This document shows, piece after piece, positions 1 through 6,695 of a stretch of DNA of 8,284 nt. The translations under genes were made by a program, and so were the position numbers. Positions within the stretch are counted from its first letter, which is position 1; every line of letters starts with the position of its first letter. The notes beneath the pieces were generated by a model that saw only the letters and a list, made by a program, of their open reading frames with translations, was not told the DNA's origin and did not search any database. The stretch lies in NCBI GenBank assembly GCA_964649095.1, contig CAZYPH010000095.1, positions 1-8,284 of the forward strand, in the 5' to 3' direction. This DNA comes from CAZYPH01 sp964649095 (GTDB lineage Bacteria; Bdellovibrionota; UBA1018; UBA923).

Positions 1-1935
1 TGTTTTCTCAGGCAACTCTTTTAAGACCTGAGACTTTGTTCTACGCAATAAAAAGGGCGATACCAGGCGTTTTAAGGCTTCCGACTGAAACCGCGATGGC
101 ATATCACGACCCGAACCATAAATACGTTTGAAACGCGGCAAACTGCCTAAATATCCAGGCAGCAAAAACTCCATCACCGACCATAAATCGGTCGATTGGT
201 TTTCTACGGGCGTGCCCGTCATCGCGATACGAAACTGACACTTTAATGCACGCGATGCACGCGAGCTGATAGTCGATGCATTTTTGATCGCTTGCGCTTC
301 GTCTAACACCACCATGTGCCAATCACGCTGCCTAAGCACTTCTTCTTTTTGCAAAATGCCGTACGTTGTTAAAACCAAATCAATATTCTTTTCAGGCAAC
401 GAACGCGTTTTACCATGAAAAACATAGAAATTTAAACCCGTCTCATAACGGGCTAATTTTTGGGCCCAGGCCGCCACTACCGAAGTCGGTGCAATAACCA
501 ATGTGGGGTTTTTTGGTTTTGCTTTTGTTTTATAAACCGCACACAAAAGCGCTAACACTTGGTGGGTTTTCCCCAACCCCATGTCATCGGCCAGCAGAGC
601 CGACAGGCCGCGTTGGTACAGCGTCCATAACCACGTCAAGCCATTCACTTGATATTCGCGTAGGTCAAAACCAAAATCGACGGTCGGAATTTTCGGTAGG
701 CGTTTTTTTTCAAAATTCGCTTTCCAATCGTGAAACTCTTTCCAATCGGCATCGACGATAAAATTACTAACACCCAACTCAAGACTCAAACGAAAGGCTG
801 CTAGAGGGTGGAGTGGGTTTTGTTCGCCGTCTTCTAAAGTAGAATACCCATCAGGCCGGTACATCGTACGTGGGTTATTCTCAGGCGCCGACACGCCACT
901 GCGGTTCGCATAACGCGCCAGAGCCGCTAATGACGTTTCAAATTTGTAGAGTTTTTCACCTTTCCAAACATAGTAGGGTGAAAGGCGGCCTAATTTAGAG
1001 AGTTCTTCTAATTCATCCGAGCCAATTTCTAGACTCGAGTTTTTAAATTCGTAGCGAATTTGTCGAAAGGCATCGCTCTTAGAACCAATCGAGAGTGTGA
1101 TTAATTTTAGCGGCTCTTCGTCTAACGTTACCGTGCAGGTTTTATGGAACTCAATACGCGTTTGAAATTCGCTCGACAATAATTTTGCTAAATTCTCTAA
1201 CGCACTCGCCCCTGGATACACAATTTTAGCCGCATCTACGGAGTTTAAAATCGGTAGCACGGTAGTCGTCAGTTTTAAAAACACGTCGTCTAACGTTTTA
1301 AAATAACGATTCGGTTCGGTAGATTTTGCAGACGCTTTAGCCGTCTCGGCGTCGACATCGCGAATCAGATGCAACAGAGGTTCGATGTTACGCACTAGCG
1401 TTTTGGGATGTGTAAAACGCACAGCCACTTCCGCCGTGATTGCTTGCAACATTTTGCCTTGAAACTGCGCTCGCACTAAAACAACGGGCTCGGCTGCCGT
1501 ATAAATTTTTTCTGGGCCCTTTTTTAGGGGCGTTTTTAAGTCGCCAAAAGCCTCGAGCTGCTGCCTACGTTTTTCGAGTTCCGCTTCTTCTTGCGCGGCT
1601 TCTTGTTCCTCTTCGTCAATACCATCGTCGGAAGACCCGACACCGGCACGTAAAAGAGAGCCGCGTTCGATAACCCACACGGAAAGCGCTGCAATGTGTT
1701 TGCAATGCCGTTCTTGTTTGCGGTGCTCCGTACACGAACAACTGGAGTTCAAAACAGTGCCGCGTGCTATGATGATTTGTGAGGAGTACATTTCATCATC
1801 GGTATCTTTGATTTTTGCGTCGACGTGATTGCCCTTTAATTTAACGCTTTTTACGCGCTCTTCACGAAAGAAGACTTGGCCAAACTTCCAACTAACAGGA
1901 CTGAACTCTTTTTTGACTTGGTTGTAAAAAAGCAT
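1..1935 (-). CDS. SNF2-family helicase with N-terminal SWIM zinc finger (partial, C-terminus outside window)
   Basis: An uninterrupted frame runs from an ATG at 1935 to position 1 (645 codons, no stop), so the 3' end is missing. Near the N-terminus is a SWIM-type zinc finger, C66-x-C68 followed by C78-x-H80. Residues about 85-420 resemble the region between SWIM and ATPase seen in bacterial SNF2 proteins. The first RecA-like lobe begins at LREYQVNGLTWL (about 425), followed by Walker A DDMGLGKT (450-457), Walker B LDEAQAIKN (DEAQ 545-548) and motif III MTGTPVEN (572-579). The second lobe with motifs V and VI lies outside the window. Family members are ATP-driven dsDNA translocases that remodel protein-DNA complexes such as stalled RNA polymerase; the SWIM finger probably binds nucleic acid. 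The specific cellular role is not known from sequence. An in-frame TGA at about 2009 limits the start; the 1935 ATG is the first ATG after it, with an extended -10 just upstream and no Shine-Dalgarno. The family assignment is very safe; any defence role is not supported by the neighbours. Confidence 0.95.
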   Translation of the reverse strand, partial: MLFYNQVKKEFSPVSWKFGQVFFREERVKSVKLKGNHVDAKIKDTDDEMYSSQIIIARGTVLNSSCSCTEHRKQERHCKHIAALSVWVIERGSLLRAGVGSSDDGIDEEEQEAAQEEAELEKRRQQLEAFGDLKTPLKKGPEKIYTAAEPVVLVRAQFQGKMLQAITAEVAVRFTHPKTLVRNIEPLLHLIRDVDAETAKASAKSTEPNRYFKTLDDVFLKLTTTVLPILNSVDAAKIVYPGASALENLAKLLSSEFQTRIEFHKTCTVTLDEEPLKLITLSIGSKSDAFRQIRYEFKNSSLEIGSDELEELSKLGRLSPYYVWKGEKLYKFETSLAALARYANRSGVSAPENNPRTMYRPDGYSTLEDGEQNPLHPLAAFRLSLELGVSNFIVDADWKEFHDWKANFEKKRLPKIPTVDFGFDLREYQVNGLTWLWTLYQRGLSALLADDMGLGKTHQVLALLCAVYKTKAKPKNPTLVIAPTSVVAAWAQKLARYETGLNFYVFHGKTRSLPEKNIDLVLTTYGILQKEEVLRQRDWHMVVLDEAQAIKNASTISSRASRALKCQFRIAMTGTPVENQSTDLWSVMEFLLPGYLGSLPRFKRIYGSGRDMPSRFQSEALKRLVSPFLLRRTKSQVLKELPEKT

Positions 1936-1944
1936 GCTGCAAGG

Positions 1945-1953
1945 AGTATAACA
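1945..1953 (-). promoter_or_regulatory. Candidate extended -10 promoter of the SNF2 helicase gene
   Basis: On the minus strand the motif TG-T-TATACT (TG at 1953-1952, hexamer 1950-1945) matches an extended -10 element almost perfectly. No good -35 lies 16-18 bp upstream, which is tolerated for extended -10 promoters. Transcription would start near 1938, leaving only about 3 nt before the ATG at 1935. This is a motif match by eye only. Confidence 0.45.
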
Positions 1954-1991
1954 AACCTTCTCAAAGTCGGCTGCACTTTTTGTCAGGTTTT

Positions 1992-2011
1992 GAAAAGATT
2001 TCGAAAAGATT
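1992..2011. repeat. 11-bp-phased direct repeat upstream of the helicase gene
   Basis: The 9-mer GAAAAGATT occurs twice on the plus strand (1992-2000 and 2003-2011) with a period of 11 bp, about one helical turn. It lies in the 87-bp gap between the exported-protein gene and the helicase gene, 57-76 bp upstream of the helicase ATG. It could be a tandem regulator site, or a chance A-rich repeat. Confidence 0.35.
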
Positions 2012-2022
2012 CAGAGAGGCTC

Positions 2023-3528
2023 TTAATTCGCCCATCGCGTCTTGGTAGACCGCAGAGCCCGCTCACAGCCACTCGATGGCGACCTATGGAACACGGGTAG
2101 CACGGGTAGTATGTGTGCCAATACGGGCCCTAATGTGCGGTGAAAAGCCTGGGGCTCAATCACACTCGGCAGATCACGAAAGGCTGCCAGAACAGCAAAT
2201 ACCGCTGATTTCTGTTCCGACGTTAATTGCAATCTGAACTCGCGATCCATCATTTCGATGGTATTTGCGAGGTTCGTCACCATCTTTCGAAAATAAAAAC
2301 CATACAATGCACCCACATAGATGGCGAAGTTCTCGGTATGGGTACGCCCATTTTCATGGACGGCATCGGGCTCTAAACTTGTTGAAAGAGCTTCAAACCA
2401 CGTTTGAACGGGAGGGGCTACGTTAGGGAACTGTCCATTTTCAGACGGAACAGCCACACCGTTCAAAGTATTTGTTGCTTGCATCACCGAAAACACCGCA
2501 AGCCGCATGAGTTGCTCGTGGATACTGGCTAGTAGCGATTGGTAATTGCTCGCGGCCTCCGCACGACGCCCGCGAGCGAATTCAGTATCGCGCCAATAAT
2601 CACCTTCGGTAGCCAACGGCGTCCAGTCCGAACCCACGACTCGGTTTTCTAACAGAACAAGCTGGGCCACTTGAAACACAAGACTATCGGCTAACCCACG
2701 GATTTGTGGCAAAGGCCCTAAGTCGTCGACCGACCCTACAATCTGTAAACGCCGCCCACTGGAGGGGCCACTCACGTCCCGCACCACCCGCTCAAACAAT
2801 GCACGGTGGTCTTCGAAGTGACGGAGGGAGAGACCCGAGGGCGGAGGCCCGAGAAGGTTTGATGACGGCGGAGGCCCGAGAAGTTGTGACGAGGGCGGAG
2901 GCCCCTCTCGCCCTCGCAGATCGCGTCCCATACTGCGCCCATAAGTCGAGAGCACCACAAAGCGCAACACCTCGACCGCCTTGGTTGTGTCGCTATTAAT
3001 ACTGTCATCGAAATAGTCTCTTAACGTTTTTGAGACGGCTTGATCGATCAAACCCTGCAGCGCTTCTGCGCCGACAAGATTCGGTTGGCCGTTACGACGA
3101 TAGCCAATCATTTCTCGTAAATTCGAAGCAAAAGCGTCGTCGAGATACAACGTCCGCAATCTGGTGCCAGTTGGAATGGGATTGTCGCGGGCAGCGTCAT
3201 TACGAAAAAAGTGGAGCCGAAAGAGCACTCTAGGAACATCATTTGTTGTGATCTGATGCAACTGAACCTCAACCCGAACGTGGTGAGGACGAAAGGCCCC
3301 ACTAAGCTGGGGTGCGAGACTTCTAGCAATGGACTGCGCTAACGCCGTACGATGGGGCAGACGAATTAGAGTCCCCGTTCGAAACTCGACCAAAGGCACA
3401 TCTAACACCAGACCTTGCGCGGTGGGGCCGCCGTCAGGAGATTGCGCATGCGCGAGCATCAGATTATCGGCCACACCTACAAACAAAAGAATCACAAGGT
3501 GCCAGCAAAACCTGCAAACTAATTTCAT
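2023..3528 (-). CDS. Exported protein of unknown function, with Gly-Pro-rich 9-residue repeats
   Basis: I do not recognise the family of this 501-residue protein. The N-terminus looks like a Sec signal peptide: Lys2 and Arg6, a hydrophobic core at about 9-20, and a likely signal peptidase I site AHA|QS at 26-30. There is no lipobox cysteine after the hydrophobic core, so a lipoprotein is unlikely, and no further clear membrane segment is seen, so the mature protein is probably periplasmic or secreted. Residues 50-200 look like a mixed alpha/beta region. A tandem repeat follows: GPPPSSQLL, GPPPSSNLL, GPPPSGLSL (209-235). Residues 280-470 are mostly predicted helix and contain a His/Glu/Asn-rich stretch near 391-401. 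The last 20 residues are basic. The only cysteine outside the signal peptide is C488. The ATG at 3528 is preferred because it gives an intact signal peptide; no Shine-Dalgarno is visible. The gene sits 104 bp downstream of lgt and 87 bp upstream of the helicase on the same strand. That it is a real gene is supported by length, signal peptide and tight packing; the function is unknown. Confidence 0.85.
   Translation of the reverse strand: MKLVCRFCWHLVILLFVGVADNLMLAHAQSPDGGPTAQGLVLDVPLVEFRTGTLIRLPHRTALAQSIARSLAPQLSGAFRPHHVRVEVQLHQITTNDVPRVLFRLHFFRNDAARDNPIPTGTRLRTLYLDDAFASNLREMIGYRRNGQPNLVGAEALQGLIDQAVSKTLRDYFDDSINSDTTKAVEVLRFVVLSTYGRSMGRDLRGREGPPPSSQLLGPPPSSNLLGPPPSGLSLRHFEDHRALFERVVRDVSGPSSGRRLQIVGSVDDLGPLPQIRGLADSLVFQVAQLVLLENRVVGSDWTPLATEGDYWRDTEFARGRRAEAASNYQSLLASIHEQLMRLAVFSVMQATNTLNGVAVPSENGQFPNVAPPVQTWFEALSTSLEPDAVHENGRTHTENFAIYVGALYGFYFRKMVTNLANTIEMMDREFRLQLTSEQKSAVFAVLAAFRDLPSVIEPQAFHRTLGPVLAHILPVLPVFHRSPSSGCERALRSTKTRWAN
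2837..2904. repeat. 27-bp in-frame tandem repeat, about 2.5 copies, inside the exported-protein gene
   Basis: Two full 27-bp units (2837-2863 and 2864-2890) and a 14-bp partial third (2891-2904) share a core GGCGGAGGCCCGAGAAG on the plus strand. On the coding strand they encode the 9-residue GPPPSSxLL repeats. Copies differ at only a few positions and the length is a multiple of three, so copy number could change without shifting frame. The region is clearly richer in GC than the rest of the window. Confidence 0.85.
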
Positions 3529-3540
3529 TTAATTAAACCC

Positions 3541-3550
3541 ATTAGAAACA
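3541..3550 (-). promoter_or_regulatory. Candidate -10 element of the exported-protein gene
   Basis: On the minus strand TCTAAT (3546-3541) matches TATAAT at five of six positions, with a TG two bases further upstream at 3550-3549. The expected transcription start is near 3534, about 6 nt before the ATG at 3528. No clear -35 was found. The gene may instead be read through from lgt. Confidence 0.3.
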
Positions 3551-3563
3551 CCGCGCGCCAAAA

Positions 3564-3585
3564 ACATGATTGCCACATGATTGCC
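3564..3585. repeat. Perfect 11-bp tandem direct repeat upstream of the exported-protein gene
   Basis: The plus-strand unit ACATGATTGCC occurs twice back to back (3564-3574 and 3575-3585) with no mismatch. It lies in the 104-bp gap between the end of lgt and the start of the exported-protein gene, 36-57 bp upstream of that ATG. The 11-bp period would place both copies on one face of the helix. If transcription starts near 3534, the repeat covers about -30 to -51, a position typical for an activator site. Its role is inferred; the repeat itself is certain. Confidence 0.6.
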
Positions 3586-3632
3586 ACGGAACGTAGCACT
3601 GTTTTTGACTCGCCGCACCCTGTTCATAGGAG

Positions 3633-4490
3633 TTATTTTACTTTGGCCACTACCATCTGTTTTCGCTGGGTAAACCAAAGCATGGCGATGCCACCCAAAA
3701 TCACCCCAACGGTCAATAATTGCCCCATGGTAAACGGGCCCAGAATAAAACCTAACTGGGCATCGGGCTGCCGGAAAAACTCACAAATAAATCGGGCAAA
3801 TCCATAACCTAATAAAAACAAGCTACTTACCAAACCCGTGCGCCTTGACGCGACCGCGCCATTGGTATCGGCCGACCGGCGCCCTAACCAATACCGTACG
3901 CTCCAGAGCGCGGCGGCCAGTAACCAGCCTTCTAAGGCACTTTCGTACAACTGACTAGGGTGGCGCGGTTCGGGGCCGCCGGTTTCGAATACCATAGCCC
4001 AAGGAACGTCAGTCACCCGCCCCCACAACTCCCCATTGATGAAATTGCCGATACGGCCAAGCCCAATGCCCAAGGGCGCCACTAAAGCCAGTGTGTCTAA
4101 TATAGAGAACCACGAAATTTTATGACGCTTCGCAAAATAATACGACACCGCTAACACACCACTAAGGCCACCGTGAAACGAAAGCCCCCCATGCCAAATA
4201 GCGATCCACTCAAGTGGTCCGTCTAAAATCAACTCGGGCGCGTAAAAAATAACGTAAAACACACGCGCGCCGATGAGCACACCGCCGATGAGGCCTAGGA
4301 ATAATCGTTCCACCGCAACTTCTGGCAGAGGCAAAAACCCCTGACGTCGTTCGCGCCGCAGCACAAAAATCAGTATCAAAAAACTGATACTATACATCAG
4401 CCCATACCAGCGTAGTTGCAGAGGCCCGATCTCAAAAAAAACGGGGTTAATTGATATGGGATGGGAATTAACGGTCGTGATTACGTTCAT
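3633..4490 (-). CDS. lgt: Phosphatidylglycerol:prolipoprotein diacylglyceryl transferase
   Basis: Lgt is an inner-membrane enzyme that transfers diacylglycerol from phosphatidylglycerol to the lipobox cysteine of prolipoproteins, the first step of bacterial lipoprotein maturation. With the ATG at 4490 the protein has 285 residues, a normal family length. Hallmarks in order: RWYG (27-30), HGGLSFHGG (100-108), the Lgt signature GRIGNFINGELWGR (145-158) containing the essential Arg and Asn, HPSQLYE (177-183), and a C-terminal FTMGQLLT segment (about 253-260). Several hydrophobic membrane helices fit the seven-helix topology. A longer frame would start at a TTG at 4553, but the added residues (VSKAVQKQFDDRGKNLC...) are polar, lack family features and would run across the best promoter, so 4490 is chosen. 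No Shine-Dalgarno precedes it. The gene is divergent from prc and is followed on the same strand by the exported-protein gene. No terminator is evident after its stop. Identity is near certain. Confidence 0.97.
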   Translation of the reverse strand: MNVITTVNSHPISINPVFFEIGPLQLRWYGLMYSISFLILIFVLRRERRQGFLPLPEVAVERLFLGLIGGVLIGARVFYVIFYAPELILDGPLEWIAIWHGGLSFHGGLSGVLAVSYYFAKRHKISWFSILDTLALVAPLGIGLGRIGNFINGELWGRVTDVPWAMVFETGGPEPRHPSQLYESALEGWLLAAALWSVRYWLGRRSADTNGAVASRRTGLVSSLFLLGYGFARFICEFFRQPDAQLGFILGPFTMGQLLTVGVILGGIAMLWFTQRKQMVVAKVK

Positions 4491-4496
4491 GGCTAA

Positions 4497-4525
4497 ATCA
4501 CATAAATTTTTGCCCCTATCGTCAA
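4497..4525 (-). promoter_or_regulatory. Candidate sigma70-type promoter for lgt
   Basis: On the minus strand TTGACG (4525-4520, five of six matches to TTGACA) is followed after exactly 17 bp by TGTGAT (4502-4497, four of six matches to TATAAT). The predicted start falls at about 4490, the A of the lgt ATG, so the mRNA would be leaderless. The absence of a Shine-Dalgarno agrees with this. Motif evidence only. Confidence 0.45.
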
Positions 4526-4543
4526 ACTGTTTCTGTACAGCTT

Positions 4544-4572
4544 TTGACACCAAACATAAGTTGGTTGAAAAT
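4544..4572 (+). promoter_or_regulatory. Candidate sigma70-type promoter for prc
   Basis: A perfect TTGACA (4544-4549), a 17-bp spacer and GAAAAT (4567-4572, four of six matches) predict a start near 4579 and a leader of about 60 nt before the prc ATG at 4640. The -35 boxes of this promoter and the opposing lgt promoter are only about 18 bp apart, so the two could compete or share a regulator. Confidence 0.45.
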
Positions 4573-4620
4573 GGATTCTACAAATTGAACTCATAAACAG
4601 AACCTCCATTCAAAACCAAC
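4560..4620. repeat. Imperfect inverted repeat in the prc upstream region
   Basis: The left arm GTTGGTTGAAAATGG (4560-4574) and right arm CCATTCAAAACCAAC (4606-4620) are inverted copies with 12 of 15 positions complementary; the three mismatches form one central internal loop. The arms are 31 bp apart. The left arm overlaps the candidate prc -10 and the right arm ends 19 bp before the ATG. It could be a pair of operator half-sites, or a leader hairpin if transcription begins upstream of 4560. Confidence 0.4.
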
Positions 4621-4639
4621 ACGAGCGTAAAAATACAGT

Positions 4640-6658
4640 ATGAATCTTATGACTTTGGTGACTTTGGCACCACGACACCTCAAAACTCAGCGATTTACAT
4701 TCGGTCTTGCGGCAGCAGTCTTTGTTTTCTTGGGATCGCAACCAAGCCAGGCGGCTCTGAAAGAAGGGGCTCTCGAATGCCCTGTTATTCGCCCCATTGC
4801 GCAGGGTTTTCTGGCGCACCATGTGAGCGCAAGAAAGTTAGATCTCGAACACGAAGGCCGTACGATCGAACGTTTTATAAAAGGCCTCGATCCTTCTAAA
4901 ATGTATCTTCTGAGTAGTGATGTGCAGGAGATTCGCGGATTGTTGCGTGGGATTTTTAAAAAACTAGGTGAAGATTGCGCACCGTTAGACAAAGCCCACC
5001 AAATTTATCTCAAGCGCATTAACGCGGCCTACGAAGTCGCAAAAAGAGAGTTAGAAGATCCGAATTTTAAATTTTTAGAAAACACCGAGATCATGCTCAA
5101 CTCGGATAAACGTTCGTTTGCGAACAACGAAAAAGAGTTTCAAGAACAACTGTCGAAGTTCATGCAGTTCCAATTGTCGAACTACTTGGCGTCGGACATG
5201 AAACTAGCTCAGGCAAAAACACAGCTGTTGCATCGCTACGAACTCAACGCAAAACGCCAAAATGATTTTAAGCGCAGCGACCTTTATGCGATGTTTTTAG
5301 ATTCGATTGCATCGGCTCTTGATGCGCACTCTGGCTACTTGGCTGCTGATACTTTAGAAGACTTTGAAATATCTATGCGCCTCTCTTTAGAGGGCATTGG
5401 TGCAGCCCTATCTTGGGAAGATGGTTATACCAAAATTGAAAACCTGATTCCTGGTGGTACGGCCGAACGTTCGGGTGAAATTCAACCGAACGATAAAATC
5501 ATTTCGGTGGCACAAGGCGATGGACCGTTTGAACAAGTCATCGACATGCCACTGCGCGATGTCGTGAAGCTCATTCGTGGAAAAAAAGGTACGGTAGTAC
5601 GTTTGACATTACTCCGCCAATCACCGAAAGAAACCGAACGCAAAGTGGTAAGTTTAAAACGCGATAAAATTAAACTCGAAGACGAAGCGGCCAAACTGTA
5701 CTTCAGCACTCGAAAAGTGGATGGAAAGACCTATAAAATAGGCATTATTGACCTACCGTCGTTTTATGGCGACTTGAGCCGCAACACACGTTCTTGTTAC
5801 GACGACTTAAAAAAACTCATCACTAAAGCGAATAAAGAGAAAGTAGACGCGTTAGTATTAGACCTTTCTAAAAACGGCGGGGGTCTATTGACTGAAGCGG
5901 TTCGTATCGGTGGTTTATTTATTAGGCGCGGCAACATCGTAGCGACAGAGAATGCGCGTGGTGCGGTTGAAATGCTTCCAGACGAAGACGACAGCGTGGT
6001 TTATCGCGGCCCACTTGCGGTGTTAACATCACGACTTTCGGCCAGTGCCTCTGAGATTGTGGCCGGAGCCCTACAAGATTACAAACGTGCCATCATCGTT
6101 GGTGGAGACCACACATTTGGTAAAGGAACCGTGCAGGCGATGATGAATCTGCCATCCAACTTGGGGGCGATAAAAGTTACGACTGGAATGTTTTTTGTGC
6201 CCGGCGGCCACTCTACGCAATACCGCGGGGTGCCAGCTGATGTTGTGTTACCGAGTATCTTTTCAACTAAAGATATCGGTGAAAACAGTTTAGATTATTC
6301 TTTGCCACCAAAAAAACGCGATTCATTTTTGAGTGCCGATGCTAATTCGAACATCGAACCATGGCGGGCGATTGATGCCAACCTCATCAAACGCATTCAA
6401 GCCCTATCCGAGACTCGAATCAGTAAAGACCCTGAGTTCAAAAAAATCCGTGAAGAAGTGGCCGAGCAGGAACAAAAAATGGGTCTCATTAAACTGGCCG
6501 ACTCGTTGAAAAAACAGCGTGAAGAAAAGAAAGACCCAAAATCAAAACGCAAACAAGCGCGCCGACGCAGCAAACAAAGCGATGAAGATTATTTAAAAGC
6601 ACCGCAAGTGGCCGAAGCGTTAAATGTAGCGGCGGATTTGGCGCATCTTTCAAAATAA
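4640..6658 (+). CDS. prc: Periplasmic tail-specific (C-terminal processing) protease, S41 family
   Basis: Prc/Tsp-type serine proteases degrade or trim periplasmic proteins recognised by their C-termini and affect envelope proteins including peptidoglycan enzymes. The 672-residue length is close to the roughly 680 residues of E. coli Prc and much longer than short CtpA proteins. Visible order: signal peptide with basic PRHLKTQR (11-18), hydrophobic core (about 20-32) and probable cleavage at SQA|A (36-39); N-terminal helical domain (about 45-240); PDZ domain (about 245-328, EGIGAAL then IPGGTAERSG and NDKIISV); S41 core (about 365-540). The catalytic Ser is most likely S469 in SASASE (467-472) with general base K495 in FGKGTVQ (493-499); D480 in QDY matches the third conserved residue. 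Oxyanion-region motif KNGGG is at 411-415. The C-terminal region (about 556-672) is Lys/Arg/Glu rich, like the long Prc extension. ATG 4640 is used; ATG 4649 would also keep the signal peptide. No clear Shine-Dalgarno. Transcribed away from lgt, and followed by a terminator. Confidence 0.96.
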   Translation: MNLMTLVTLAPRHLKTQRFTFGLAAAVFVFLGSQPSQAALKEGALECPVIRPIAQGFLAHHVSARKLDLEHEGRTIERFIKGLDPSKMYLLSSDVQEIRGLLRGIFKKLGEDCAPLDKAHQIYLKRINAAYEVAKRELEDPNFKFLENTEIMLNSDKRSFANNEKEFQEQLSKFMQFQLSNYLASDMKLAQAKTQLLHRYELNAKRQNDFKRSDLYAMFLDSIASALDAHSGYLAADTLEDFEISMRLSLEGIGAALSWEDGYTKIENLIPGGTAERSGEIQPNDKIISVAQGDGPFEQVIDMPLRDVVKLIRGKKGTVVRLTLLRQSPKETERKVVSLKRDKIKLEDEAAKLYFSTRKVDGKTYKIGIIDLPSFYGDLSRNTRSCYDDLKKLITKANKEKVDALVLDLSKNGGGLLTEAVRIGGLFIRRGNIVATENARGAVEMLPDEDDSVVYRGPLAVLTSRLSASASEIVAGALQDYKRAIIVGGDHTFGKGTVQAMMNLPSNLGAIKVTTGMFFVPGGHSTQYRGVPADVVLPSIFSTKDIGENSLDYSLPPKKRDSFLSADANSNIEPWRAIDANLIKRIQALSETRISKDPEFKKIREEVAEQEQKMGLIKLADSLKKQREEKKDPKSKRKQARRRSKQSDEDYLKAPQVAEALNVAADLAHLSK

Positions 6659-6663
6659 AATAG

Positions 6664-6685
6664 AGGGACTAGGCAACTAGTTCTT
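6664..6685 (+). other. Small hairpin with GNRA-type tetraloop just after prc
   Basis: ACTAG-GCAA-CTAGT (6668-6681) folds as a 5-bp stem capped by a GCAA tetraloop. The stem extends outward to nine pairs (6664-6672 with 6677-6685) if two G-U wobbles are allowed. It begins 5 nt after the prc stop codon and precedes the terminator hairpin by 10 nt. It has no U-tract, so it may stabilise the 3' end of the prc mRNA or assist termination. Confidence 0.5.
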
Positions 6686-6695
6686 AGATCATTTG

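Larger units (their letters stand above)
4491..4639. other. Divergent lgt/prc intergenic regulatory region
   Basis: This 149-bp gap separates two divergently transcribed envelope genes. It contains both candidate promoters and the inverted repeat described separately. No small gene with a ribosome-binding site was seen in it. Confidence 0.7.

Noticed and set aside
1..1935. SNF2 helicase as part of a phage-defence system such as DISARM
   Set aside because: No methyltransferase, DrmA/DrmB-like, nuclease or other defence partner is visible. The visible neighbours are an exported protein and lgt, and SWIM-SNF2 proteins are common as standalone chromosomal genes.
2092..2109. Tandem CACGGGTAG repeat
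   Set aside because: It encodes a simple LPVLPV stretch near the end of the exported protein; two copies of 9 bp in coding sequence are not notable.
2837..2904. Possible CRISPR-like repeat array
   Set aside because: The units are contiguous without unique spacers, are in frame, and lie inside a coding region.
2706..2999. Plus-strand open frame with EAREGLMT-like repeats opposite the exported-protein gene
   Set aside because: The repeats are the antisense reading of the GPPPSS coding repeat; there is no ribosome-binding site and it lies wholly inside a well-supported gene.
3561..3578. CATG-bounded hairpin followed by five T on the minus strand as an lgt terminator
   Set aside because: The stem is only 4 bp and is a by-product of the 11-bp direct repeat, so it is too weak to call as a terminator.
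4491..4553. TTG-initiated N-terminal extension of Lgt
   Set aside because: No Shine-Dalgarno, polar residues without family features, and overlap with the best promoter; the ATG at 4490 fits better.
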